Below are positions 25,747 through 34,461 of a stretch of 64,000 nucleotides of DNA, piece after piece (positions within the stretch are counted from its first letter, which is position 1; every line of letters begins with the position of its first letter). The notes below the pieces were generated by a model. That model did not search any database and was not told the DNA's origin. It worked only from the letters and a program-made list of their open reading frames with translations. Made by a program: the position numbers and the translations under genes. Origin of the DNA: Streptomyces sp. C10-9-1 (GTDB lineage Bacteria; Actinomycetota; Actinomycetes; Streptomycetales; Streptomycetaceae); contig NZ_JANHKP010000020.1 in assembly GCF_024497955.1 (NCBI RefSeq), forward strand, positions 62,001 to 126,000. The letters are read 5' to 3'.

Positions 25747-27180
25747 TCAGGCGGTGCGGCGCAGCAGGGCCAGGTACATGGCGTCGGTGCCGTGCAGATG
25801 CGGCCAGAGCTGCACGTCGGGGCCGTCGCCGAGCGCCGGGACGCCCTCCATCAGCGGCCGGGCGTCGATCCACTCGGCCTGCGCCGCCGGGCCGCCGCGC
25901 CCGCGCAGCACGTCCTCGACCACCACCCGGGTCTCGGCCAGGTGCGGCGAGCAGGTCGCGTATCCGACCACGCCGCCGACCCGCACCGCCCGGAGCGCCT
26001 CGCGCAGCAGCGACCTCTGGAGCGGGGCGAAGCCCTCCAGGTCCTCGGGCCTGCGGCGCCAGCGGGCCTCGGGGCGGCGGCGCAGCGCGCCCAGGCCGGA
26101 GCACGGGACGTCGACCAGCACCCGGTCGAAGGAGCCCTCCCGCCACGGCGGGCGGGTGCCGTCCGCGGCGATCACCGTGCAGGGGCCGGGGTTGCCGTCC
26201 AGCGCCCGTGCGACCAGCCGGGCGCGGTGCGGCTGCTTCTCGGAGGCGAGCAGGGCCGCGCCCCGCTCCGCCGCGAGCGCCGCCAGGAGCGCCGCCTTGC
26301 CGCCGGGGCCGGCGCAGCCGTCGAGCCAGCGCAGGTCCGGTCCCTCCACCGGCGCCGCGGCCAGCGCCATCGCCACCAGCTGGCTGCCCTCGTCCTGCAC
26401 GCCGGCGCGCCCCTCGCGCACCGCGGCCAGGGCTCCCGGCTCGCCGCCCTCGGCCAGCCGCACGGCGTGGCGGGACCAGCGCCCCGGCAGGGCCGCGTCC
26501 TCGCCCAGGGCGTCGAGCAGTTCGCCGACCGTGCTGCGGCCCGGGCGGGCCACCAGGGTCACCTCGGGCCGTTCGTTGTCCGCCTCCAGCAGGTCCTCGA
26601 TACCGGCCCGGCCGCCGCCCAGGGCGTCCCACAGCGCGGAGACCACCCAGCGCGGGTGGGAGTGGACCACGGCCAGGTGGTCCTCGGGGTCCTCGTCGTA
26701 GGGCGGCGCCACCCGCTCCACCCAGGTGTCCAGGTCGTCCCGGGAGACCTTGCGCAGCACCGCGTTGACGAACTTGGCCCGGCCGTCGCCGAGTACGACG
26801 CGGGCCAGCTCGACGCTGGAGGAGACCGCCGCGTGGGTGGGGATCCGGGTACCCAGCAGCTGGTGGGTGCCGAGTGCCAGGACGTCCAGCACCGGGGGGT
26901 CGACCTCGCGCAGCGGCCGGTCGATGCAGGCGGCGACGACCGCGTCGTAGGTGCCCTGGCGCCGCAGCGTCCCGTAGACCAGCTCGGTGGCGAGGGCGGC
27001 GTCGCGTCCGTCGAAACCGCCCTCGGCGCGGGCCTTCCTCAGCAGCGGCGGCAGGACGAGGTTGGCGTACGCGCCCCGCTCGTCCACCGCCCGCAGGGCC
27101 TCGAAGGCCAGGATCCGGACCGGGTCCTTCTTGGGGCGCCGGTGGGGCCTGGGGGGACGGCGACGGGCCTGCTCGCTCAC
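25747..27180 (-). CDS. rsmB: 16S rRNA (cytosine-967-C5)-methyltransferase
   Basis: 477 residues. N-terminal NusB-like RNA-binding domain (about residues 20-150, DPVRILAFEALRAVDERGAYAN) and a C-terminal SAM-dependent methyltransferase domain. The SAM site is DGCAGPGGKAALLAAL (about 290). The two catalytic cysteines are in VDVPCSGLG (motif IV, about 365) and YATCSPHLAET (motif VI, about 425). The basic N-terminus (RRRPPRPHRRPKK) is common in actinobacterial members. GTG start with GGAG upstream. It follows fmt on the same strand (78-base gap), an arrangement conserved in many bacteria. Confidence 0.95.
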   Translation of the reverse strand: MSEQARRRPPRPHRRPKKDPVRILAFEALRAVDERGAYANLVLPPLLRKARAEGGFDGRDAALATELVYGTLRRQGTYDAVVAACIDRPLREVDPPVLDVLALGTHQLLGTRIPTHAAVSSSVELARVVLGDGRAKFVNAVLRKVSRDDLDTWVERVAPPYDEDPEDHLAVVHSHPRWVVSALWDALGGGRAGIEDLLEADNERPEVTLVARPGRSTVGELLDALGEDAALPGRWSRHAVRLAEGGEPGALAAVREGRAGVQDEGSQLVAMALAAAPVEGPDLRWLDGCAGPGGKAALLAALAAERGAALLASEKQPHRARLVARALDGNPGPCTVIAADGTRPPWREGSFDRVLVDVPCSGLGALRRRPEARWRRRPEDLEGFAPLQRSLLREALRAVRVGGVVGYATCSPHLAETRVVVEDVLRGRGGPAAQAEWIDARPLMEGVPALGDGPDVQLWPHLHGTDAMYLALLRRTA

Positions 27181-27258
27181 AAGGTGCTCCGCGTTAGGTG
27201 GGGCTGATCGCTCCCAGCCTACGTCCGCCGGCGGCCGCCCCGCCCCGCCCGGAGGGTC

Positions 27259-28191
27259 TCAGGCCCCGAGGGTCTCCCCCGGGCCGATACGCACCCCGCG
27301 GGCCCAGTCCGCCGCCCGCATCGGCTTCTTGCCCTGGGGCTGCACCCAGACCAGTTCCACGGCGTGCGACCCGGTGCCCGCGTGCACGCTGTGCTTGCCC
27401 GCGTCCAGTTCGCCGGGGGCGAGGTCGGTCCGCCCGGGTGCCGGGGTGACCTGCACCAGCTTCAGCCGCTCGCCGCGGAAGGCGGTCCAGGCTCCGGGGG
27501 CGGGGGTGCAGCCGCGCACCATGCGGTCGACGCGCAGCGCGGGGGCGGAGAAGTCGACATGGGCGTCCTCGACCGTCACCTTCGGAGCGTGGGAGACCCC
27601 CTCGGCGGGCTGCGGCACGGCGTGCAGGGTGCCGTCCTCGATGCCGTCCATGGTGGCGAGGAGCAGGCCGGCACCGGCGAAGGCGAGCCGGGTGAGGAGG
27701 TCGCCGGAGGTGTCGGTGGGCCGCACCGGCTCGGTCAGCACCCCGTAGACCGGACCGGAGTCGAGCCCCTCCTCGATGAGGAAGGTGGCCGCGCCGGTCA
27801 TCTCGTCGCCGGACATGATCGCGTGCTGGACGGGAGCGGCCCCGCGCCAGGCGGGCAGCAGCGAGAAGTGGAGGTTCACCCACCCGCGGGCCGGCACCTC
27901 CAGAGCGGCCTTGGGCAGCAGGGCCCCGTAGGCGACGACCGGGCAGCAGTCCGGCGCGATCTCGCGCAGCCGCGCCAGGAAGTCCTCGTCACGCGGGCGC
28001 GCGGGCTTGAGCACCTCGATGCCGGCCTCCTGCGCGCGCTGCGCGACCGGGCTCGCCACCAGGTGCCGGCCGCGCCCGGCGGGGGCGTCGGGCCGGGTGA
28101 CGACGGCGGCCACCTCGTGGCGCTCGGAGGCGATCAGGGCGTCCAGGGCGGGGACGGCGACCTCGGGGGTACCTGCGAAGACGAGCTTCAT
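27259..28191 (-). CDS. fmt: methionyl-tRNA formyltransferase
   Basis: 310 residues; transfers formyl from 10-formyl-tetrahydrofolate to initiator Met-tRNA. The N-terminal Rossmann domain begins MKLVFAGTPEVAVPALDAL. The folate-binding/catalytic segment is NLHFSLLPAWRGAAPVQHAI (about residues 108-127), and the catalytic Asp falls in GAATFLIEEGLDSGPVY. The C-terminal OB-fold with GCTPAPGAWTAFRGERLK binds tRNA. The ATG at 28191 matches the invariant family start; the frame continues upstream without similarity. Upstream gene of the fmt-rsmB pair, divergent from a small HTH protein. Confidence 0.96.
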   Translation of the reverse strand: MKLVFAGTPEVAVPALDALIASERHEVAAVVTRPDAPAGRGRHLVASPVAQRAQEAGIEVLKPARPRDEDFLARLREIAPDCCPVVAYGALLPKAALEVPARGWVNLHFSLLPAWRGAAPVQHAIMSGDEMTGAATFLIEEGLDSGPVYGVLTEPVRPTDTSGDLLTRLAFAGAGLLLATMDGIEDGTLHAVPQPAEGVSHAPKVTVEDAHVDFSAPALRVDRMVRGCTPAPGAWTAFRGERLKLVQVTPAPGRTDLAPGELDAGKHSVHAGTGSHAVELVWVQPQGKKPMRAADWARGVRIGPGETLGA

Positions 28192-28347
28192 CGGTGGCTG
28201 ACTGCCTCTCGGTCCGGGGCTGTGGCGCATGGGTGCTGAGCAGCTCACCAGTCTATGGGCCGGACCCCGCAGGGGCGTACGCGAGCCCGCGCGCCCCGCG
28301 CATATGCGCATACGCCCCGGAGCGTGACCAGACCGGAGGCTGGCGCG

Positions 28348-28370
28348 TTGGTCAAGAGAGATTGACCCAA
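28348..28370. promoter_or_regulatory. inverted repeat in the fmt / HTH-protein gap
   Basis: TTGGTCAA (28348-28355) and TTGACCCAA (28362-28370) form an imperfect inverted repeat with one extra base in the second arm. The gap is 235 bases long. TTGACC could also be a -35 box for the plus-strand gene, but no matching -10 was found. Another local palindrome, GCGCATATGCGC, lies at about 28299. Function unknown. Confidence 0.35.
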
Positions 28371-28426
28371 GCGGGCCGCCCGGATGCGGCCCGGCCCCTT
28401 TCAACGCCGGTTCGAGAGGCTTGTCG

Positions 28427-28930
28427 ATGGCCGACCACGCAACCCACGACGCCCAAGCCCGGGCAAGTCTGCACCTGTTGGTGCGGGACATCGAGCGGGT
28501 CCGCCGGCAGGTGGACGCGCTGCGCACCCTCACCGCCCAGCTGGGAAACGTCTACCGCCCGCGCCGCTCCGGCCCGTCCACGGGCTTCGTCGTCTACGGC
28601 CGGGCCCCGGCGCCCACCGTCCGCCTCGCCCAGGAGCTGCGCGACAGCGTCGAGACCCTGGTGACCGCGGCCGTGGACTTCGACCGCTCGCTCGGCTTCT
28701 CCTGGGACGCCGTCGGCTCCGCACTCGGCGTCACCAAGCAGGCGGTGCACCGCCGATACGGCTCCCGTCGGGCCGCACCGCCCCAACCGGCCCCGGCCGA
28801 GGCCGCCGAGCGGGCGGCGGAGGGGCAGGGCGCCCGGACGATCCAGGGCCCGGTGCCCACGGTGCCCGCGGCGCGCTCCATGCCCGCGGAGTCCCGGCCG
28901 GGTGCCTTCCCCGGCCCCCGCAACGGCTGA
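28427..28930 (+). CDS. hypothetical helix-turn-helix protein
   Basis: 167 residues. An N-terminal helical region of about 45 residues (ASLHLLVRDIERVRRQVDALR) could form a coiled coil. A homeodomain-like helix-turn-helix sits near residues 93-112 (FSWDAVGSALGVTKQAVHRR), and a disordered Pro/Ala tail follows. The ATG at 28427 is chosen over a TTG six bases earlier because GAGAGG lies seven bases upstream. The protein resembles small Streptomyces proteins that occur beside priA, but I know no function. It converges on priA, 51 bases away. Confidence 0.75.
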   Translation: MADHATHDAQARASLHLLVRDIERVRRQVDALRTLTAQLGNVYRPRRSGPSTGFVVYGRAPAPTVRLAQELRDSVETLVTAAVDFDRSLGFSWDAVGSALGVTKQAVHRRYGSRRAAPPQPAPAEAAERAAEGQGARTIQGPVPTVPAARSMPAESRPGAFPGPRNG

Positions 28931-28981
28931 CGGCGGCCGCGGGGCGCGACCGTCGGCCGCAGGTGGCGCGGGATCCGGGCG

Positions 28982-31144
28982 TCAGCCGATGGACGGCGGG
29001 TCCACCCGCACCCGGACCGGGTCCGTCGCTCCCCGCGCCATGCGGGCCGCCTGCGCCGCCTTCAGCGCAGCGGCCAGGGCGGCCCCGCTGCCGGGGGGCA
29101 CCCGCAGCAGTACGCGGTCCCACCGCTCCTCCGCCGGCTCCCGCCCGGCGCCCGCGGCCGGTGCTCCCTCCGCCCGGCCGCGGGGGCGGCCCGGCGGCGG
29201 CACGGGCACGGGGCCCAGCACCTCGGCCTCGGGCGGCAGGCGCACGGACTCCAGGAAGGACGCGACCGCCTGCGGCGTGCCGACCGCCTCCGCCATCCGG
29301 GAGACCGGGGGGAAACCCAGCTCCGCGCGCTCGGCGAGCTCCGCGAGGGCGTGGCCGACCGGGTCCCAGCGCACCAGGGCCTGGACGGGCCGGAGCGTGG
29401 ACTCGGCGACCACGACGACCCTTCCCCCCTCGTCCTGGCCGCGCACCAGCGCTGCCGCGGCCAGCCAGCGCCGCAGGGCCTCCTCCCCCGCCCTGAGGTC
29501 CGGGCGGCCGAGCATGGCCCATCCGTCGAGCAGCAGGCCGGCCGCGTAGCCGCCCTCCGCGACGGGCTCCGCGCCGGGCGTGGCCACCACGAGGGCGGGC
29601 CGACCGGGTACCGCGTCGAGCACCTGGTCGCGGCCGGAGGTCCGCACCGGGACCTCGGGGAAGGCCCGGCCCAGTTCCTCGGCCGTGCGCCGGGCGCCCA
29701 CGACGGTGGCCCGCAGCCTGAAGGCCCCGCACTCGGCGCAGTGCCACTCCCGCTCCGCCTCGCCGCACCAGGCGCAGCACAGCTCCTGGGCCTCCCGGGC
29801 CTCCAGCGGGCCCGCGCAGCGCCGGCAGCGGGCGGGCGTGCGGCAGCGGTCGCAGGCCAGCCGCGGCACATAGCCCCGCCGCGGCACCTGTACCAGCACC
29901 GGGCCGGAGCGCAGCCCCTCGCGGGCGACCTCCCAGGCCACGCTCGGCAGCCGGGCCGCCCGGGCGGCCTCGTCACGGGCGAGGTCGTGGTCGCCGACGG
30001 TGCGCACCAGCGGGGCGGCGGCGCGCACCCGGGCGCGGTCGGCGACGATCGGCTCCGCCCAGCCGCTCTCCACCAGCTGGGCCGCCTCGACGGTGCAGCC
30101 GGTGGCGCCGAGCAGGAAGGCGCACCCCTCGTGGGCCGCCCGGAGCTCCAGCACCTCGCGGACGTGCGGGAAGGGGGCGTTGTCGTCGCCGTGGCTGCCG
30201 TCCCCGTCGTCCCAGAGGGCGACGAGCCCCACGTCCCGGACGGGCGCGAACATCGCGGCGCGGGTGCCCACGACGGCCCGGACCGACCCGCGCCGGACGG
30301 CCAGCCACTGCTCGTAGCGCCGGCGGGGGCCGGACTCGGCGGTGAGCAGTGCGTGCCGCCCCGGGCCGAGCAGGGCGGTGAGCGCCTCGTCGACCCGGGC
30401 GGCGCGGCGGCCGTCGGGCACCACGACCAGGGCCCCGCGACCGGAGGCCAGGGCCGCGGCGACGGCCCGTGCGAGCTCCTCGGGCCAGTGGGGACCGGGC
30501 AGGGCCGTCCACACCGCCCGGGGCGCGGCGCCGCGCGCCAGCGCGTCCAGGAAGGCGGGGCCCCGGCCGTAGCGGGACCAGGTGCCGGGCTCGGGGGCGG
30601 CGGGTGCGGGGAGGGGCTCCGGGGAGGCGACGGCCTCGGCCTGGCCGTTGCGCGGGGGGATGGCCAGCTGGAGGACGTCCGCGAGGCTCCCGGCGTAGCG
30701 GTCGGCGACGGCCCGGGCCAGGGCGAGCAGTTCGGGGCCGAGGACGGGCTCGGGCGAGACGACATGGGCCAGGGCGGCGAGCGGCCCGGTGTAGTCGGAC
30801 ACCGCCCGGCGCTCGACGAGGTACCCGTCGACCAGGCCGCCGCCCTCCCGCCGGCCGTCTCGCACCTGGTGGGAGCCGGCGCCGAAGCGCACCCGGACCC
30901 GTACACCGGGCTGGGCGGCGGCGTCGAGCTCCTCGGGCACGGCGTAGTCCCACAGGCGGTCGAGGTGGAGCACGCCCTTGTCGACCATGACGCGGGCGAC
31001 AGGCAGCTCCTTGGCCAGGGCCGCTCCGCGCCAGGTGCGGGGCTTCGCCCGGGGCACCTTGGCCTTGCGCACCGTCTCCCGGATGAGCGCGAGCTGCTCC
31101 GGGCCGTCGCCGGGGCCTCCGGGCTGCTTGTCGTCGCTGCTCAC
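28982..31144 (-). CDS. priA: PriA-like primosomal protein N' lacking helicase motifs
   Basis: 720 residues. The N-terminal DNA-binding domain (about 45-150), the zinc-binding cysteine array (CDRCRTPARCRRC ... CCAWCGEAEREWHCAEC, about residues 405-450) and the C-terminal domain align with PriA. The helicase motifs have decayed: where Walker A (GxTGSGKT) is expected the protein reads VWTALPGPHWPEELA, and the DEEH box is LVALWDDGDGSH. Actinobacterial PriA is known to lack these ATP-binding residues, so this is probably a structural replication-restart protein without helicase activity. The GTG at 31144 is preferred over an upstream start at 31225 that would run into the metK terminator region. 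Confidence 0.9.
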   Translation of the reverse strand: MSSDDKQPGGPGDGPEQLALIRETVRKAKVPRAKPRTWRGAALAKELPVARVMVDKGVLHLDRLWDYAVPEELDAAAQPGVRVRVRFGAGSHQVRDGRREGGGLVDGYLVERRAVSDYTGPLAALAHVVSPEPVLGPELLALARAVADRYAGSLADVLQLAIPPRNGQAEAVASPEPLPAPAAPEPGTWSRYGRGPAFLDALARGAAPRAVWTALPGPHWPEELARAVAAALASGRGALVVVPDGRRAARVDEALTALLGPGRHALLTAESGPRRRYEQWLAVRRGSVRAVVGTRAAMFAPVRDVGLVALWDDGDGSHGDDNAPFPHVREVLELRAAHEGCAFLLGATGCTVEAAQLVESGWAEPIVADRARVRAAAPLVRTVGDHDLARDEAARAARLPSVAWEVAREGLRSGPVLVQVPRRGYVPRLACDRCRTPARCRRCAGPLEAREAQELCCAWCGEAEREWHCAECGAFRLRATVVGARRTAEELGRAFPEVPVRTSGRDQVLDAVPGRPALVVATPGAEPVAEGGYAAGLLLDGWAMLGRPDLRAGEEALRRWLAAAALVRGQDEGGRVVVVAESTLRPVQALVRWDPVGHALAELAERAELGFPPVSRMAEAVGTPQAVASFLESVRLPPEAEVLGPVPVPPPGRPRGRAEGAPAAGAGREPAEERWDRVLLRVPPGSGAALAAALKAAQAARMARGATDPVRVRVDPPSIG

Positions 31145-31208
31145 AGCCCCATTCCTACCAGAGGCCGCCGACAGCGCCGGGGCTTCGGGCCGGGCCGGCC
31201 GGATGCCG

Positions 31209-31247
31209 CGGGGCCCGCGGTGCACGGTGTGTGCGCCGCGGGCCCCG
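31209..31247 (-). terminator. hairpin between priA and metK
   Basis: CGGGGCCCGCGG (31209-31220) pairs perfectly with CCGCGGGCCCCG (31236-31247), a 12-bp stem starting 28 bases beyond the metK stop (read on the minus strand the metK stop is at 31275). Confidence 0.7.
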
Positions 31248-31274
31248 GAGCGGATCCCGGTCGGGCCGGGCGGG

Positions 31275-32486
31275 CTAGAGGGTGCCCGCCGCCGCCTTCA
31301 GGGCGTCGACGCGGTCGGTGCGCTCCCAGGTGAAGTCCGGCAGCTCCCGGCCGAAGTGGCCGTAGGCGGCGGTCTGGGCGTAGATCGGCCGCAGCAGGTC
31401 GAGGTCGCGGATGATGGCGGCCGGGCGGAGGTCGAACACCTCGGTGATGGCCTGCTCGATCCTCTCCACGTCCGTCGTCGCGGTGCCGAAGGTCTCGACG
31501 AACAGGCCGACGGGCTCGGCCTTGCCGATGGCGTAGGCGACCTGGACCTCGCAGCGCGCGGCGAGCCCGGCGGCGACGACGTTCTTGGCGACCCAGCGCA
31601 TGGCGTACGCGGCGGAGCGGTCGACCTTGGAGGGGTCCTTGCCGGAGAAGGCACCGCCACCGTGGCGGGCCATGCCGCCGTAGGTGTCGATGATGATCTT
31701 GCGTCCGGTGAGTCCGGCGTCGCCCATGGGGCCGCCGATCTCGAACCGGCCGGTGGGGTTGACCAGGAGGCGGTAGCCCTCGGTGTCCAGCTTGATGCCG
31801 TCCTCCAGCAGCTGCTTGAGGACGTGCTCGACGACGAACTCCCGGATGTCCGGAGCGAGGAGGGAGTCGAGGTCGATGTCGGAGGCGTGCTGCGAGGAGA
31901 CCACCACGGTGTCGAGGCGGACGGCCTTGTCGCCGTCGTACTCGATGGTGACCTGGGTCTTCCCGTCCGGGCGCAGGTAGGGGATGGTGCCGTTCTTGCG
32001 GACCTCGGTCAGGCGGCGGGAGAGCCGGTGCGCGACGTGGATCGGCAGCGGCATCAGCTCGGGCGTCTCGTTGGAGGCGTAGCCGAACATCAGGCCCTGG
32101 TCGCCCGCGCCCTGCTTGTCCAGCTCGTCCTCGTCGCCCTCGACGCGCTTCTCGTAGGCGGTGTCGACACCCTGGGCGATGTCGGGCGACTGGGAGCCGA
32201 TGGAGACCGACACACCGCAGGAGGCGCCGTCGAAGCCCTTCTTGGAGGAGTCGTAGCCGATGTCGAGGATCTTGCTGCGCACCAGGGTGGGGATGTCCGC
32301 CCACGCCTTGGTGGTCACCTCGCCGGCGACGTGCACCAGGCCGGTGGTGATCAGGGTCTCGACGGCGACGCGGGAGGTCGGGTCCTCCCGCAGCAGGGCG
32401 TCGAGGATGGTGTCGCTGATCTGGTCGGCGATCTTGTCGGGGTGGCCCTCGGTGACGGACTCCGAGGTGAAGAGACGGCGGGACAC
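31275..32486 (-). CDS. metK: S-adenosylmethionine synthase
   Basis: 403 residues; makes SAM from ATP and methionine. The N-terminus SRRLFTSESVTEGHPDKIADQ carries the ATP-binding His-Pro-Asp-Lys; GAGDQGLMFGYASNET (about 125-140) is signature 1 and GGGAFSGKDPSKVDRS (about 275-290) is signature 2, both intact. The GTG start at 32486 follows GGGAG by four bases. The leader (32487-32739) does not match a SAM riboswitch by eye. Position between coaBC and priA is the usual actinobacterial order. Confidence 0.97.
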   Translation of the reverse strand: MSRRLFTSESVTEGHPDKIADQISDTILDALLREDPTSRVAVETLITTGLVHVAGEVTTKAWADIPTLVRSKILDIGYDSSKKGFDGASCGVSVSIGSQSPDIAQGVDTAYEKRVEGDEDELDKQGAGDQGLMFGYASNETPELMPLPIHVAHRLSRRLTEVRKNGTIPYLRPDGKTQVTIEYDGDKAVRLDTVVVSSQHASDIDLDSLLAPDIREFVVEHVLKQLLEDGIKLDTEGYRLLVNPTGRFEIGGPMGDAGLTGRKIIIDTYGGMARHGGGAFSGKDPSKVDRSAAYAMRWVAKNVVAAGLAARCEVQVAYAIGKAEPVGLFVETFGTATTDVERIEQAITEVFDLRPAAIIRDLDLLRPIYAQTAAYGHFGRELPDFTWERTDRVDALKAAAGTL

Positions 32487-32804
32487 ATCGCTCCCTGGGG
32501 TTGCAGCGGCTGCTGGCTGATCATTGGCGGACCGGCAGGGGGCTGCGCCCCGCGACGTTCCGCAGACCAGTTTATCGGTCGCCCCATGCCGCCGGACACC
32601 CGTCTCGCTGCTTGGGAGCCCGCTGACCTGTGGCCATGGCCGAGACGGTACGACGATAGCGCCCGCAGGCGAGGGATTCGCCACATTTGGCGACGTGCCC
32701 CGACCGGGTCGGCTTCCGGGCAGCGCCCGCGGCGGAGGCGGGCGTGCCACCGGGGCGCGCTCCGGCGGCACGCCCGGCCCGCGGCGGTGCCGCGCGCACC
32801 GCCC
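32487..32804. other. 318-base leader/intergenic region between metK and coaBC
   Basis: No gene was recognised. It holds the coaBC hairpin (32740-32775) and the metK leader. On the minus strand TATCGT (about 32659) and TAAACT (about 32572) are possible -10 boxes without convincing -35 partners. No SAM-riboswitch core was found. Confidence 0.5.
32740..32775 (-). terminator. hairpin after coaBC
   Basis: GGGCGTGCC (32740-32748) pairs with GGCACGCCC (32767-32775), extended inwards by ACCGG/CCGGC with a small bulge; 30 bases past the coaBC stop. Confidence 0.65.
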
Positions 32805-34010
32805 TCAGGCGGGCAGCCGGGCCGCCACGAGGTCCCAGACCGTGTCGGCGAGGGCCTCCTTCGGCCCGTGCGGCACGGGCGTCTCGGTACCGTCCGAGGA
32901 GAGCACCACCGCTTCGTTCTCCTCGGCCCCGAAGGTGCGCCGCTCCCCCACCTCGTTGACCACGAGCAGGTCGCAGCCCTTGCGCCGGAGCTTGTCGCGG
33001 CCGTTGGCCAGAACCTCGTCGGTCTCGGCTGCGAACCCGACCACGACCTGCCCCGGGCGCGCGCGCTCGGCGGAGATCTCCGCGAGGATGTCCGGATTGC
33101 GTACCAGCGTGATCTCGGGCGCCTCGACGCCGTCCCGCTTCTTGATCTTCCCGGGCGCGTAGGCGGCGGGGCGGAAGTCGGCGACCGCGGCGGCCATGAC
33201 GACGGCGTCGGCGTCGGCCGCGGCCTTCAGCACCGCCTCGCGCAGCTGCACGGCGGTCCCCACGTGCACCACGTCGACCCCGGCCGGGTCGGGGATGCCG
33301 GTGTTGGCCTCGACCAGGGTGACGCGGGCCCCGCGGGCCGCCGCGGTGCGGGCCAGGGCGTAGCCCTGCTTCCCGGAGGAGCGGTTGCCGAGGTAGCGGA
33401 CGGGGTCCAGGGGCTCGCGGGTGCCGCCCGCGCTGATCACGACACGGCGGCCGGCCAGGTCCGGGGCCGCGGCACCGCGTGCGAGCGCCCTGCGGCAGAC
33501 CTCGAAGATCTCGGCGGCCTCGGGCAGCCTGCCCTTGCCGGTGTCCACGCCGGTGAGGCGGCCCACGGCGGGCTCGACCACGATCGCGCCCCGGCGGCGC
33601 AGCGTCGCCACGTTCTCCCGGGTGGCGGGGTGCTCCCACATCTCGGTGTGCATGGCCGGGGCGAAGACCACCGGGCAGCGGGCGGTCAGCAGGGTGTTGG
33701 TGAGGAGGTCGTCGGCGAGTCCGTGGGCCGCCTTGGCGAGCAGGTCGGCGGTGGCGGGCGCGACGACCACCAGGTCGGCCTGCTGGCCGATGCGCACGTG
33801 GGGCACCTCGTGGACGTCGTCCCAGACCTCGGTGGAGACCGGGTGGCCGGAGAGGGCGGACCAGGTGGCCGCGCCGACGAAGTGCAGGGCGGAGGCCGTG
33901 GGGACGGCGCGCACGTCGTGCCCGGACTCGGTGAGCCGCCGCAGCAGTTCGCACGCCTTGTAGGCGGCGATGCCGCCGCCCACTCCCAGGACCACCTTCG
34001 GCTTGCCCAC
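32805..34010 (-). CDS. coaBC: bifunctional phosphopantothenoylcysteine decarboxylase / phosphopantothenate-cysteine ligase
   Basis: 401 residues, two successive coenzyme A steps. The N-terminal CoaC flavoprotein domain shows VLGVGGGIAAYKACELL, VVVAPATADLLAKAAHGLADD and PAMHTEMWEHPATREN. The C-terminal CoaB domain begins about residue 185 with VVISAGGTREPLDPVR and YLGNRSSGKQG; the KKR stretch (KIKKRDG) and NPDILAEI follow. The GTG start has GGGGAGG upstream. It lies between rpoZ and metK, all on the minus strand but separated by strong hairpins, so it probably has its own transcript. Confidence 0.96.
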   Translation of the reverse strand: MGKPKVVLGVGGGIAAYKACELLRRLTESGHDVRAVPTASALHFVGAATWSALSGHPVSTEVWDDVHEVPHVRIGQQADLVVVAPATADLLAKAAHGLADDLLTNTLLTARCPVVFAPAMHTEMWEHPATRENVATLRRRGAIVVEPAVGRLTGVDTGKGRLPEAAEIFEVCRRALARGAAAPDLAGRRVVISAGGTREPLDPVRYLGNRSSGKQGYALARTAAARGARVTLVEANTGIPDPAGVDVVHVGTAVQLREAVLKAAADADAVVMAAAVADFRPAAYAPGKIKKRDGVEAPEITLVRNPDILAEISAERARPGQVVVGFAAETDEVLANGRDKLRRKGCDLLVVNEVGERRTFGAEENEAVVLSSDGTETPVPHGPKEALADTVWDLVAARLPA

Positions 34011-34091
34011 TGCGCCTCCCCGCGCTCGGATTGTCGAACCCCATGCTGCCTCACGGACCGCGCGGTGCGCGCCGGGGCCCGGCCCCGGACG

Positions 34092-34130
34092 CACCACGGG
34101 CCCGGCGGGTGCTCCGCCGGGCCCGTGGTG
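34092..34130 (-). terminator. 17-bp perfect hairpin after rpoZ
   Basis: Bases 34092-34108 (CACCACGGGCCCGGCGG) pair perfectly with 34114-34130 over a 5-base loop, 15 bases beyond the rpoZ stop. Confidence 0.85.
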
Positions 34131-34145
34131 GGATGCGCCGTGCGC

Positions 34146-34418
34146 CTACTGGGCCGGGCCCTCGATGGCCTCGGAGGTCAGCAGACCCGCGTTGATCTCG
34201 CGCAGCGCGATCGAGAGCGGCTTCTCGTGGACGTGGGTGTCCACCAGGGGACCGACGTACTCGAGCAGACCCTCACCGAGCTGCGAGTAGTACGCGTTGA
34301 TCTGGCGCGCGCGCTTGGCGGCGTAGATCACGAGGCTGTACTTCGAGTCGGTAGCCTCGAGCAGCTCGTCGATCGGCGGGTTGATGATGCCCTCGGGCGC
34401 GGTGATGGAAGAGGACAC
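34146..34418 (-). CDS. rpoZ: RNA polymerase omega subunit
   Basis: 90 residues, typical size for actinobacteria. Recognisable omega core: NPPIDELLEATDSKYSLVIY and AAKRARQINAYYSQLGEG (residues about 13-50), followed by the conserved PLSIALREINAG helix. Omega binds the beta-prime C-terminus and aids polymerase assembly. GTG start with GGAAGG seven bases upstream. It follows gmk by 43 bases on the same strand, the widely conserved gmk-rpoZ pair. Confidence 0.96.
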   Translation of the reverse strand: MSSSITAPEGIINPPIDELLEATDSKYSLVIYAAKRARQINAYYSQLGEGLLEYVGPLVDTHVHEKPLSIALREINAGLLTSEAIEGPAQ

Positions 34419-34461
34419 GCTCTAGCCTTCCGAAGAACTTGCAGAAAGATCGGACAAAAGA

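Noticed and set aside
29351..31333. 660-codon plus-strand frame antisense to priA
   Set aside because: Antisense shadow; no ribosome binding site or family pattern, while priA on the other strand has clear zinc-finger cysteines.
32487..32739. SAM riboswitch in front of metK
   Set aside because: No recognisable SAM-I, SAM-II or SAM-IV core by eye; a covariance-model search would be decisive.
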